From positions 1,426,001-1,490,000 of the forward strand of contig JASSUJ010000001.1 in NCBI GenBank assembly GCA_031963405.1: a stretch of DNA of 64,000 bases, written 5' to 3'. This DNA is from JASSUD01 sp031963405 (GTDB lineage Bacteria; Pseudomonadota; Gammaproteobacteria; Burkholderiales; Burkholderiaceae). A model generated the notes under the pieces. That model saw nothing but the letters and a program-made list of their open reading frames with translations, was not told the DNA's origin and did not search any database. Position numbers and translations under genes: made by a program. How positions within the stretch are numbered: position 1 is the stretch's first letter; every line of letters starts with the position of its first letter. Shown here one piece after another: positions 1-8,399 of this stretch.

Positions 1-156
1 CGTCACCCTCTACGGGACTTAGCTCTCTAAAGGAATAGGATGTAGCTTTTAGCGTATCTGAGACAGGCACTTTGACCTTGCTGTTACTAGTACTAGGTAA
101 GCGGAGAGCATGATGTGGGCTGCTAAGCGAGCTGCGCGCACGGAACGGGTTAGGGT

Positions 157-273
157 TAGAACTAGAACTAGAACTAGAACTAGAACTAGAACTAGAACTA
201 GAACTAGAACTAGAACTAGAACTAGAACTAGAACTAGAACTAGAACTAGAACTAGAACTAGAACTAGAACTAG
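157..273. repeat. Hexanucleotide array (AACTAG)n
   Basis: About 19 near-perfect tandem copies of AACTAG are visible, preceded by a short GGGTTAGGGTTAG stretch. As the unit is 6 bp, every frame stays open and reads as a dipeptide repeat (Arg-Thr on the plus strand, Leu-Val on the minus strand). No ribosome binding site supports a gene here, so I treat it as a microsatellite. Such arrays change length by slippage. Confidence 0.9.
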
Positions 274-315
274 GGTTGGGGTTGGGGTTGGGGTTGGGGT
301 TGGGGTTGGGGTTGG
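273..315 (+). repeat. G-rich array (GGGGTT)n, G-quadruplex-prone
   Basis: About seven copies of GGGGTT directly abut the AACTAG array. Runs of three to four G separated by TT on one strand are the standard pattern for a G-quadruplex. The unit is identical to the Tetrahymena telomere repeat, but there is no other sign of a telomere or of a replicon end here. Confidence 0.88.
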
Positions 316-505
316 AACCAGCGTTAGGTTTGCAGGCAAATTTACTGAAATCAAGTCGAGTGGCATTCCCATGCCGAGCCCACTGTGGTTTATTGCCCGC
401 TGTATTGTTATCGGTGGTGGGCCTCTGGTACGGAGTTGGCCGACCCCGCCCCGTTGATGCCAAAGGATTTATGCGATCCATTTATTCCTCCTATGCCGTT
501 TATCT

Positions 506-648
506 AGAACTCATTTCATCAATGCCCAAAAAGGTGCCAATGGTGGGAAGCCGGAGCACAGGAACCGGAATGTACATAGATAACATGAGGATCCCGAGCA
601 CTGCCCGACCAAGGATCACGCTCTTTTAGGCATTGATGAGATGAGTTA
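506..648 (+). repeat. Palindromic intergenic element, family 1 (copy a)
   Basis: An element of about 143 bp whose ends (AGAACTCATTTCATCAATGCC and GGCATTGATGAGATGAGTT) are inverted repeats. The centre has the family-1 core GGAACCGGAATGTACAT followed by ACATGAGGAT and CGAGCAC. The arms differ from all other copies in the window but match each other. No coding capacity is evident. The rest of 1-931 holds only the two hexamer arrays, this element and a short family-2-like piece (GGAATGCCATTGCTGCC) near 700. Confidence 0.8.
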
Positions 649-931
649 TAAAATCTTCTTGCAATATAAATCGAAGAAAGCGCTAAATAAAGCGCGAGTA
701 AGGAATGCCATTGCTGCCCGCAATGGTATCTAGATAAGAAAGAGAGAGTTATAGCATCGCTATGGGGCTAAACGGGGCACGCTTAAAGTTTTTTCAGGTA
801 AAAATTTTCTCATTAATGATGCTTTTAATGTTTTTTTGCATCCGATTCCCCAAAGCCCAACAACAAAATCAGGCTTTAAGGAAGCTTTGCTCAAGCTATG
901 GCAAAGTGCCTGAATATTTTTCTTAAGTACT

Positions 932-1900
932 CTATTGTGCAACGCCGTCCTTTGCCTGCAGCAGCTCTTGCAGCTGCTTTCCAATCTGTGCAAGCTTATC
1001 TTGAACTTGCGCTTTTTCAGTATTCAGCACACTCACTTGGGCTTCCATAGACTCAAGCTTTTCAGCTTGCTTTGTTTGGCTCGCTTTTAACTCATCCTGC
1101 TGTGCCATTAATCGTCTATTTTCGCCGCTAAGTGTATTAACTTCATCTCTCAAAGAGAGAATCTGCAGAGCTTGTTGCGTTACAAAGTGATCCAATTCTT
1201 CCGCAGTCACGCTTAAATCCGCTTTAATCTTGTCTATATCTCGCTTCGTTTGCCACTCAATTCGATTTAACCTTTTCGCAAAATTGCTGTGATCTTCCTT
1301 GAGGTACCTAGACCGGATTTCTACGTCACCCAACCGTTCATCTTGTTGCCTTTGGCTCTGTCTTAAGTTTTGCCGAATATCATCTCGAACCCGCGCTAAT
1401 GCTTCTCCATTCCCTTTTTTGAGTTCCTCAAACTCAGTTTGATTTTGTTCTATAAGCCCTTTCACTATAGATTTGAGCTTGTCAAATTTATGATCTTGCT
1501 GTGTTAATGTTGGCGTTATTTTTTCCCATATTTCTATTTTGACATCCATTAATTTATGGTGATACTGATGAGAATTCTTCCCCAAACATGCTTGGACATG
1601 CTTCGACAAATTAGTGTGCTCAATTTGCAGATTATCTAGCTTTCTCTCCAAACTTCTAGACGATCCCATATTCCATTGAACCGCTTCCATCTGCTGTTGA
1701 ATTTCACTTATATCTGTTTCAATTCCTCTTAACTTCTCTTCCTGCGCTAATCGATCTTCCGCATTTATAGTTTGCTCATCAGGTGACGCTTGAGTTTCAC
1801 TGAATTCTGTTGAGGTTCTGATTAAATTTATTCGATTTACAGCTGGTGATTTATTTATATGTGTTGCGAGCACAGCAATCTCCGTACAAAGATTTATCAA
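932..1900 (-). CDS. Coiled-coil protein, unknown function
   Basis: A 322-aa protein that I do not recognise. From about residue 50 to the end it is almost continuous heptad-like, Glu/Gln/Lys/Leu-rich helix, so a long coiled coil is the only structural statement I can support. The first 45 residues are Ser/Thr/Asn-containing and non-helical. No signal peptide or clear membrane segment is visible. The most upstream start is TTG at 1900, with an AAGGTG about 17 bases ahead; there is no ATG near the N-terminus, so the start is uncertain. It sits next to another coiled-coil gene at 2161-2835 and near the tRNA-fMet island. Low GC and lack of core-gene context suggest an accessory, possibly secreted, protein. 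Confidence 0.6.
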   Translation of the reverse strand: MINLCTEIAVLATHINKSPAVNRINLIRTSTEFSETQASPDEQTINAEDRLAQEEKLRGIETDISEIQQQMEAVQWNMGSSRSLERKLDNLQIEHTNLSKHVQACLGKNSHQYHHKLMDVKIEIWEKITPTLTQQDHKFDKLKSIVKGLIEQNQTEFEELKKGNGEALARVRDDIRQNLRQSQRQQDERLGDVEIRSRYLKEDHSNFAKRLNRIEWQTKRDIDKIKADLSVTAEELDHFVTQQALQILSLRDEVNTLSGENRRLMAQQDELKASQTKQAEKLESMEAQVSVLNTEKAQVQDKLAQIGKQLQELLQAKDGVAQ

Positions 1901-2160
1901 TTCAAATTTTTGAGCACCTTATTAAGGCTTTCTTAAAAACTATCAAGCTTTTTGTATGCAATTAAACCTACTCGATTCCTTCATTTGATCGGCACTTCTT
2001 CAGCTATTTTCTCGGAAAATGGAATAAGCAAGTTAACATCTTTATTCCTTTACACGATAGTAAATATTTAACGTCAATAATTTTTTATCAAGAAATACAT
2101 AATTTGAACACAATCAAAAATAACGTTTTATAAATATAAACGTGTACACATCACATTAAA

Positions 2161-2835
2161 TTACAGCAAAGTAGAGTTCTCTGAACTATCGCTAGTTTCA
2201 TTTGCTGCAGCACTGAATTCAGAACTAAAATCCTCTTGATCAGATGATAATTCCTCTATTTCACTACTATGTATACTTGTATAGCTACTCTCGCTAGAAT
2301 CTGATTCTATCTCTTGCAATGTGCTCTGATAATCAATAAAAGTTTGGCTTGAGCCCTCTGAATTAGCATGTGCCAAAGGAAAGATGAATTGCGATGCTAG
2401 CAATTGTTTTAACTGTTGATTTTCTGATGATTGTGCTATCAGCAGACTTTTGAAAAGCTGATTATCTGCTTGCACTTGCTTCAATGTTGACAGAATTAAA
2501 TTTTTATCCTCTTTATTTTCTTCTATTAAATCTTCGCATTTCTTCTGTGTTTTTTCTTGCTTTTCTTGTAACTGTTTAAATTCCGAAACTATGTAACCAA
2601 GCCCCACGGCTCCAGCTATACCTGCCGAAAGTGCGATCGTAGGGACTACTCCGATAGTACTTGAAATCGTTGTTACTACTCCTGCAATAGTCGAGAGAGC
2701 TTCACTAATCGAAGGTTCAGGTATTTTAGGGTGCTGCCCTTCGATTTCGCTTTTTATTCTATCTCCTAGTTCAATAGCATTAATTAATGCTTGTGTATTA
2801 ATTGCTTTGTTAGGTGTTAATGCTGAAATTGGCAT
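2161..2835 (-). CDS. Small membrane-segment / coiled-coil protein, effector candidate
   Basis: A 224-aa protein of unknown function. A Shine-Dalgarno AGGGGA lies 6-7 bases before the ATG at 2835, so the start is well supported. It opens with MPISALT, which resembles the MPISGLT start of the protein at 25340-26560. Residues about 50-85 are hydrophobic and rich in Ile/Val/Gly/Ala (a hairpin-like membrane segment), residues about 86-145 are coiled coil, and the C-terminal 60 residues are acidic and Ser-rich. The plan of short polar start, membrane segment, coiled coil and acidic tail recalls bacterial effectors inserted in host membranes, but this is inference from composition only. Confidence 0.75.
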   Translation of the reverse strand: MPISALTPNKAINTQALINAIELGDRIKSEIEGQHPKIPEPSISEALSTIAGVVTTISSTIGVVPTIALSAGIAGAVGLGYIVSEFKQLQEKQEKTQKKCEDLIEENKEDKNLILSTLKQVQADNQLFKSLLIAQSSENQQLKQLLASQFIFPLAHANSEGSSQTFIDYQSTLQEIESDSSESSYTSIHSSEIEELSSDQEDFSSEFSAAANETSDSSENSTLL

Positions 2836-3107
2836 ATTTTTCCCCTAGTTTTTTAACTATAACGACTTGCTCTCGCAACACATATCGCCTTCAAAGATAG
2901 TTTTGTTTTAAAAAAACTTTCCTTTGAAACATAAATTGAATAGATAAATTCAGGCATCAGCTTTGAACCTGATGTTTAAAAAATAGGTAGCCTAGCAAGA
3001 TTTAAATTAAACGATAAAAATGCAAACAGAACCTAGCTTAAGCATGAAATGGCTTTATCGTGCAGAGGATTACATACATGAATAATGGAACCGGAAACTA
3101 CAACGCG

Positions 3108-3536
3108 AAGTCTGAATTGAGGAAATTACTAAGGCAAAACAGAAGGAGAAATCAGCCTCTACAGCTAATCGTTTTCTAGAGATAGTCCGGGCTGTTTTAC
3201 GCCGTGCAGCTTAGGAATGGGAATGGATGGATAAGGTTCTCAAGGTACGCATATAGCCTGAATCAAAACGCCAAGTTCGCTTTAGCGACGGGGCTTAGGA
3301 AAAGTCATATAACTCAGCTGCAATAAAGCAAGTGAGTTCAAACTAAGGGGGAGAGTAAACATCTGAGATGGTGAGACAGGATGCACACTTTTCAATCGAT
3401 CATTTGCGCAAAGTATCGTCTATCCTAGATAACGTGGCTCACGTGTATTGGGTTTATTCACGTTGACTTTTCGATAGACGAAAAAAAGCTTGAACAGATT
3501 GTTCAAGCTTTTACAAGACTGAAAAGTCTTGAAATA
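3108..3536 (+). pseudogene. Tyrosine recombinase (integrase) remnant, copy A
   Basis: In one frame from about 3115 the DNA reads IEEITKAKQKEKSASTANRF, then LEIVRAVLRRAA, a TAG stop, EWEWMDKVLKVR and another stop. This is the core-binding region of a phage-type integrase. After a frame change it reads FALATGLRKSHITQLQ, the start of the catalytic domain, and then ends; the Arg-His-Tyr catalytic part is missing. It is nearly identical to the copy at 9155-9625, sharing the same TAG stop after RRAA and the same truncation, but it lacks the hexamer array. About 70 bp near 3400-3470 have no counterpart in copy B. It is clearly dead. Confidence 0.85.
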
Positions 3537-3556
3537 GGTTGCGGGGGCAGGATTTG
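3482..3556 (-). repeat. Duplicated tRNA-fMet 3' end plus its terminator (att-like site)
   Basis: The terminator stem AAGCTTGAAC...GTTCAAGCTT and the 18-base 3' end of tRNA-fMet (3539-3556) are repeated here exactly as next to the real tRNA at 9758-9831. Identity stops inside the T-arm, at TTTG. A partial tRNA copy linked to an integrase is the usual trace of integration at a tRNA 3' end by a tyrosine recombinase. The stretch 3557-3848 after it holds nothing I can identify. Confidence 0.8.
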
Positions 3557-3848
3557 TTGATTGTAGACGCCAAATAATGCCTATAGAGCGGGCTAGGCTG
3601 CCTCGACTTTATAAAGATGAATCGCTATATGGCATGAATATAGGCAATTAAGCTCTTCTTCTCATTAGCGACCACACTGAACGGTAAACCTCCTAAAAAG
3701 CGTAAGCTTCTTATAAGTTACTCTCAAGGTAAAGCTTGAATGAAAGAAGGTCAATTAATACGACCTGCGCTATACACAATATTTAGCTTAACTATTCAAA
3801 ATTCCTTAAAAATCACCTGCATAAATTATTTTCAAGATTTAAAAATAT

Positions 3849-5642
3849 TTATTTTTTCTCTGCACTATCGATTGGTGTTTTAATTAATTTTTTTTTACGA
3901 GCAATAGCATTCTTTAGTGTTGATCGCTTTAAACTTACTGCCGCCACTATCTGCTCTTGTGACATATCATTTTTATTTTCATCATAAAGTTTGAGTAGCA
4001 ATTCATCTTTTTCTTTTATATCGGCAGATTTTTCAAAAGCTATTTTAAATAAATTAAATTCCTCTTTTTTCTCATCACTCAATGACTGGGTTTCAATTAA
4101 TGACCTATAACGACTAATAACCTCAGATAATTTTTTATAGCTCAAATCTACTGCTGCCGCCATCTGTACTTGTGTAATATATTTTATATGTCTATCAAAA
4201 AAATCAGTTAGCACTTTACCTGCTAGCATCTCACCTTTTTCTTTCCTAGCTTCGCGGTAATCAATGCTAAGTTGATCAAGGAGTTTTTTTTGTTCATCAT
4301 CCAATGATGAACCTTTAATTGATTTCTTATAATTACGAATAAGTTCAGATACTTTTGCTTTAGTTGAACCTATTTTATTTGCTATCCTCTCTTGTGAAAG
4401 GTCATTTATATTTTTATCATAAAAATCAGTTAGCTTTTCACCTGCTAGCCTTTCATCGTCGTTTTTTATAGCTTCGTTGAAATCAATTTTAAGTTTTTCA
4501 AGCGCTTTTTCTTGCTCGGGACTAAGCACTAATTTTATAGTTGATGAATTATAAGCATGAATAAATTCACCTAATTTTGCTCGTTTCGACAACCCTATTG
4601 CCCGCGCCATAAGTTTTTGCTTAATAGAAGGATAGTTAGCTTGAAATTTAGATAGCACTGAACCCGCTAGTACTTTATCTTTATCTTTACCTTTCTCTTT
4701 TTTAATAGCTACGTTGAAATCAATATTAAGCTGTCTAAGTGCTTTTTTTTCGTCGTCACTCAATAATGACTCTTCAATTGCCGCTGTACAGTCCTCAATA
4801 AGATCAGCAACGTGATCTTTCCTCCAACCTATTGCCTCCGCTAGACTTTTTGGTGAAAGCTGACATCTAATCTTAATTTTAGTTAGCACCTCACCTTTCT
4901 TTTCTTCAGGAAGGTCTTTGAAATTATCTTTAAGCCATTTGATCCCTTCTTCTCTTAGTTTTGCTTGACCCTGAGCACGTCTTTGCGCAGCGTTTATTTC
5001 TGAAATCGTTGAGCTTTCTGCATGGGTAGAATCTTCACTATATTCATGCTGAGACAAAGATTTTTCTAGGCCTGCTATTGTCTCATCCCTATGTGGTACT
5101 AATCTGGGCCATATTGCATTTATGCCTACTAGATCATTCTCACTTAGGCCCATTGCTATTAATTCCGCTATGTCCGGATCCCAACCTATATAGTCTAACG
5201 GATCTTGAAAACCACCCAAAGTAGACACCGATTTCTCATGGGGCGACGACTGGAATATATTGTCAAGTGGAGCAACGGGGAGGGTATCCAACTGGGAATT
5301 GGCCGGCAGTGCTGAATGTAATAAAGCCTCATCGCGCAGCGATTGAGGATTGATACCAACTGCTCCAAAAAAGGGAGAGGCATCAAGCAAACGGTTTGAG
5401 CTCAGGCTAGAAAAAAGGTTAGCTTGATGCTCATCTCCATCTGTACTAGGCTGTTGAGTGGAGAAGGAACCAAGCTCAGGGTTCGGAGCGAGACCTCCTC
5501 GACTAGCGTCCTGATAAGTCGCTGATGAAGTCCTTCCCCTTTCTCTTTTCTGCCTACTTCCACCACTTTCACGAGAGTCATCATTTTTCAAAGAAGAACT
5601 ATAGCTATTGGAGCTCTTATTTATATTACCTATACCACTCAT
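3849..5642 (-). CDS. Large protein with five repeated helix-turn-helix-like units
   Basis: A 597-aa protein I cannot assign to a known family. AAGGA lies 7 bases before the ATG at 5642. Residues 1-100 are Ser/Asn/Gly-rich and low complexity with a basic patch (RQKRERGR at 31-38) that could be a nuclear-localisation-like signal. Residues 140-180 form a short Asp/Trp-containing domain. From about 226 to 590 there are five units of roughly 70-75 residues, at about 226-293, 294-370, 373-445, 447-519 and 521-590. Each begins with a helix of the type LS(D/P)(D/E)(E/Q)(K/E)(K/E) and ends in a helix-turn-helix-like segment such as LSQERIANKIGSTKAKVSEL or MSQEQIVAAVSLKRSTLKNA. Repeated DNA-binding-like units in a host-associated bacterium suggest nucleic-acid binding, but this is inference. 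It lies inside the tRNA-fMet island and is AT-rich compared with core genes. Confidence 0.75.
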   Translation of the reverse strand: MSGIGNINKSSNSYSSSLKNDDSRESGGSRQKRERGRTSSATYQDASRGGLAPNPELGSFSTQQPSTDGDEHQANLFSSLSSNRLLDASPFFGAVGINPQSLRDEALLHSALPANSQLDTLPVAPLDNIFQSSPHEKSVSTLGGFQDPLDYIGWDPDIAELIAMGLSENDLVGINAIWPRLVPHRDETIAGLEKSLSQHEYSEDSTHAESSTISEINAAQRRAQGQAKLREEGIKWLKDNFKDLPEEKKGEVLTKIKIRCQLSPKSLAEAIGWRKDHVADLIEDCTAAIEESLLSDDEKKALRQLNIDFNVAIKKEKGKDKDKVLAGSVLSKFQANYPSIKQKLMARAIGLSKRAKLGEFIHAYNSSTIKLVLSPEQEKALEKLKIDFNEAIKNDDERLAGEKLTDFYDKNINDLSQERIANKIGSTKAKVSELIRNYKKSIKGSSLDDEQKKLLDQLSIDYREARKEKGEMLAGKVLTDFFDRHIKYITQVQMAAAVDLSYKKLSEVISRYRSLIETQSLSDEKKEEFNLFKIAFEKSADIKEKDELLLKLYDENKNDMSQEQIVAAVSLKRSTLKNAIARKKKLIKTPIDSAEKK

Positions 5643-5876
5643 ATTTATCCTTATCTATTTTGATTTTTATCTAGCGCCAATGTTTTGTATTCGTACTTTT
5701 TATCTTCTATTCAACACGATCACGCGTAAAATTCTTACGCCTTACGTCTTACCCGCAATGATTTGCTGCTAAACGAAGCGCTGAATTTTTCCTAAGTATT
5801 ATGCCTTAGTTTAACTAAGATAAATCTGATATTTTTATCTTATATATTGAGAATCACCCGGTAAGTTTTGCTTCTT

Positions 5877-6050
5877 AGAACCTGTCCACAAATTGCCTAA
5901 AAGGCCGCCAGCGTGCTAGCTAAAACCAGGGGCCAGTTAGTTAAATCTTGGAGCAAGCTTCGTTACCTTAAGTCCATGAGAGTGGCGAGCACCGCGCAGA
6001 CCTTAACAAAAGCACAAATCACAGCCTTTTAAGTAATTTGCAAACACTAA
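5877..6050 (+). repeat. Palindromic intergenic element, family 1 (copy b)
   Basis: Starts AGAACCTGTCCACAAATTGCC and ends with a decayed complement (GCCTTTTAAGTAATTTG). The centre keeps CATGAGAGTGGCGAGCACCGCGC, a worn form of the family core. This is the most degenerate full-length copy in the window. Confidence 0.65.
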
Positions 6051-6098
6051 GGGCCTATTCACAATCTTAAAAGATCACCTTTGCGTTGAGGCTGTTAC

Positions 6099-6129
6099 GT
6101 TGAGGCTCCTTCGTCACCCCCACCTACAC
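6099..6129 (+). repeat. Short repeat, family 3 (GGTGACGAAGGAGCC type)
   Basis: Contains CTCCTTCGTCACCCCCACCTA, the complement of the GGTTGGGGTGACGAAGGAGCC motif seen again at 33979-34009, 50014-50043 and 50145-50175. A worn piece may also begin the window (CGTCACCCTCTAC at 1-13). Confidence 0.6.
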
Positions 6130-6486
6130 GGCTAGCGATATTTTTATACAGTGACTTAGTACATAAGAAGTAACGCTTACTAGACAACTCGCAATATGCG
6201 AGACAAGAGAGGCAGAATGATCTTGGCGGAATTAAGGCGTAATACTTAAAAAAAGCCGTGCTTCTTTTTACAGCAAAGCATCTCGCGTAAAAGCCAAAAT
6301 TCTTATGCGTTATCGTATTTAATAGGAAGTAAAAAACATGAATAAAAAACAATGGCACTAGATAAAAACTGAAATGGATGCGAGATAAATATGGCTAAAA
6401 TAAATATGTAAATAGCCAACTCTGTGTAATGTTTTACAAAAAAACTCTCTACGGAGCTTTACGCTTTTTTGCATATCACATATTAT

Positions 6487-7497
6487 TTATATTTTTAAAT
6501 TAACAATATTTATATTTTTTAAATATTTTAAAATAAGCCCTTTATTCCAATTCCCCTCCAAGCTCAAAGTATCTACATTTTTACCTGACAACAATTGCAA
6601 TAAATCTTGTATGGAATTTAATTCCAATAAATTACTATTGATATGAACATATGAAATATCGGTCAATTCTGGATTTTTTCTTAATATAAATCTGAGAACT
6701 GCCATCAATCTCTTATAATTAATTTTCTCGTTTAAAGGCATTTTAAATGTTTTTATATTATTTTTTTTTAAAATACTACTAAATATCATGTCCATTATAT
6801 TATTAAAATGAATTGAATCTGACAAAGAAGAATCAAAATCAAATGAAAGGTGTTGAATTTTATTTATAATATAATCAATACCAAATTTAACTTGACTACG
6901 TCCAAATTCAGTTTTTTTCGCAATTTCAATAATTGTATTTTTACACCATTCACTCTGATTTTTAGGGTCCTCTAATCCTATATTATCATTTCGCAAATTT
7001 TCTGAAATCATTTTTTTTGCAAGATTAAAACTTAATAGGCCAGATATCTTAACAGCATCAGATTTTTTTTCAGGCAAAAATTTTTGCAAAGATTTAATTA
7101 ATAAACTCATAAATTCAGAGTGAAATATTTCATGCCTAATTGGCATCACATGAGAAAATAATTGTTTATTAACTCTTGCAAGCCCGGATAGTTGTTGAGC
7201 ATATTTTTTATGTGCTTGAGGCAAATCATATTCTTGAGATGCAGCAGATAAATATAGTTCTTTAAGAGCCTTTAAAATCATATTTATCAGCTCTGGCGGC
7301 AAACCAATAAAACCAGCATGAGAAATAAGCTTACTCGGAGATTTATTATTACCCTCCAATAACTGTCTTATAGGATTTTTTTCGCAGTTACCATTTCCGG
7401 AAAATGGAATTATACAATTTTCTTTGCTTTTAACTTCATTATGCATCGAATTAATATTATAATCACATTTTGATTGGCCTATTCCATGTATATGCAT
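6487..7497 (-). CDS. F-box / leucine-rich-repeat-like protein, effector candidate
   Basis: A 336-aa protein. I chose the ATG at 7497 because GAGGGT lies 7 bases upstream; an ATG 45 bases further up has no such site. Residues about 64-120 fit the F-box pattern: GLPPELINMILKAL, then after an insertion LSGLARVNKQLFSHVM, the LxxVxKxW-type second half. Residues about 247-336 contain leucine/isoleucine/asparagine-rich segments such as LTDISYVHINSNLLELNS and VDTLSLEGN, resembling irregular leucine-rich repeats. F-box proteins recruit substrates to SCF ubiquitin ligases through Skp1, a eukaryotic system, and bacterial F-box-LRR proteins are known effectors. The F-box match is by eye, and the final Trp position is not conserved. 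The gene is very AT-rich and sits in the mobile island. Confidence 0.65.
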   Translation of the reverse strand: MHIHGIGQSKCDYNINSMHNEVKSKENCIIPFSGNGNCEKNPIRQLLEGNNKSPSKLISHAGFIGLPPELINMILKALKELYLSAASQEYDLPQAHKKYAQQLSGLARVNKQLFSHVMPIRHEIFHSEFMSLLIKSLQKFLPEKKSDAVKISGLLSFNLAKKMISENLRNDNIGLEDPKNQSEWCKNTIIEIAKKTEFGRSQVKFGIDYIINKIQHLSFDFDSSLSDSIHFNNIMDMIFSSILKKNNIKTFKMPLNEKINYKRLMAVLRFILRKNPELTDISYVHINSNLLELNSIQDLLQLLSGKNVDTLSLEGNWNKGLILKYLKNINIVNLKI

Positions 7498-7720
7498 TAC
7501 ACCCTCTTTTATATATTTAAAAATCAATTTTTCACATAACAAACAAAAATATATTCCACCCTGATTAAAAATATTTATTTATAGATCACTTTCACCAAAT
7601 TATCCATAATCTATATTATTTAATATATAAGCAGAAATAATCTACTAAGCGCGTAACAGGAAAATCTTAAGCTCTAGTTCCAACTGCAACACACTATTTT
7701 TCTAAGCTGTATACGTAAGC

Positions 7721-8038
7721 ACAAGCTGGTTGAAGGAAACGCGCTGCGTCAGTACGTACATGACCACTTAGTTTATTGGCGCTGGTCGCCACAGCAGATT
7801 GTTGCCACACCACGCTATGCATTCTGATGATCCTAAGCAACACGTCAGCCACGAGACTATTTATGCAGCGATATTAGCCTATACGCGTGGCTCACTCAAA
7901 CTGGTCATGATTGCTGCTCTGCGCCCTGCTTTTTTGCGTGAGAGTTTCACCTATGACCGAGGCAGTGAAATGGCTTGCTACGTCGAGCTTGCCCAAAAAT
8001 TAAGCATCGATATCTGGTTTGCTGATTACGCATATCTA
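7721..8038 (+). pseudogene. IS30-family transposase remnant
   Basis: One frame reads KLVEGNALRQYVHDHLVYWR and WSPQQI, then after a frame change HSDDPKQHVSHETIYAAILA, the helix-turn-helix region typical of IS30-family transposases. It then jumps to ALRPAFLRESFTYDRGSEMA and LSIDIWFADYAY, part of the DDE catalytic domain, so an internal segment is deleted. The 3' end runs directly into a traL fragment, suggesting the element had inserted into a conjugation operon. No intact terminal inverted repeats were found by eye. The preceding stretch 7498-7720 holds nothing else. Confidence 0.8.
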
Positions 8039-8132
8039 TAAGCGTTTTCGGGACAATCATCCAGATGGCTACTTGCTGCATCTGCTTTATTGGGCGGAAT
8101 TACTGATAAAGACTGGGGGAGTTATTAGATAA
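8032..8132 (+). pseudogene. traL remnant (F-type conjugation, C-terminal part)
   Basis: The frame ending at the TAA 8130-8132 reads YKRFRDNHPDGYLLHLLYWA, matching the C-terminal region of TraL, a small inner-membrane protein of F-type type IV secretion systems. The 5' part is lost at the junction with the IS30 remnant. It is followed 40 bp later by a traE remnant, the order found in tra operons, which supports the call. Confidence 0.6.
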
Positions 8133-8171
8133 GAAGGCTCCTTCGATGAAGAATCCGTTTATTGGGAGATA

Positions 8172-8399
8172 TTGGCCTTGAAACTACAAGCGTTTTTAAA
8201 AACGTGGGAAGGCACCCAAGTAGAAAATCAATGGAACCGGTTTTTTATTGCCGGGTTAATCGTCGTGCTGTGCTTGATGGCATTCAAACTTTTTAGCAAC
8301 GAGACGATTGTAGCGATGCAACCGACGACGTTCAGACAAAAAATTTTAAGTCCGCTCAGTATGGCCAAAAAGCGGATTAATACGCCCACGGGTCAATAA
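8172..8399 (+). pseudogene. traE remnant (F-type conjugation, N-terminal part)
   Basis: Starts TTG at 8172 with GGGAG five bases upstream. The first 50 residues read LKLQAFLKTWEGTQVENQWN, a membrane segment (FFIAGLIVVLCLMAF) and ETIVAMQP, like the N-terminus of TraE, a pilus assembly protein. TraE proteins are about 190 aa; here the match ends after residue 50 and a further 25 unrelated residues run into the complement of the toxin gene. The fragment is too short to be functional. With traL and the integrase it marks the area as a wrecked conjugative element. Confidence 0.6.

Larger units (their letters stand above)
5725..6320. repeat. Degenerate inverted repeats flanking a non-coding stretch
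   Basis: The reverse complement of 5725-5815 and the forward strand of 6231-6320 share TAAGGC(A/G)TAATACTTA and then a looser match (GCTTC..TTT.AGCAGCAAA.CAT). Together they enclose about 415 bp containing the family-1 element and a GACGAAGG-type repeat. The alignment was by eye and is imperfect. The whole gap 5643-6486 has no gene I can support. Confidence 0.4.

Noticed and set aside
157..315. A linear-replicon telomere
   Set aside because: The GGGGTT and TTAGGG-like units resemble telomeres, but the arrays are internal to continuous DNA with ordinary repeats on both sides and no terminal structure. I keep them as microsatellites.
49..457. Overlapping open frames encoding Arg-Thr, Val-Gly, Pro-Thr and Leu-Val repeats
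   Set aside because: They exist only because a 6-bp array keeps every frame open; there is no ribosome site and no non-repetitive domain.
3849..5642. TALE-like (BAT) DNA-binding repeats
   Set aside because: The units are about 70-75 residues with an HTH-like end, not 33-35-residue TALE units, and lack the paired variable residues.
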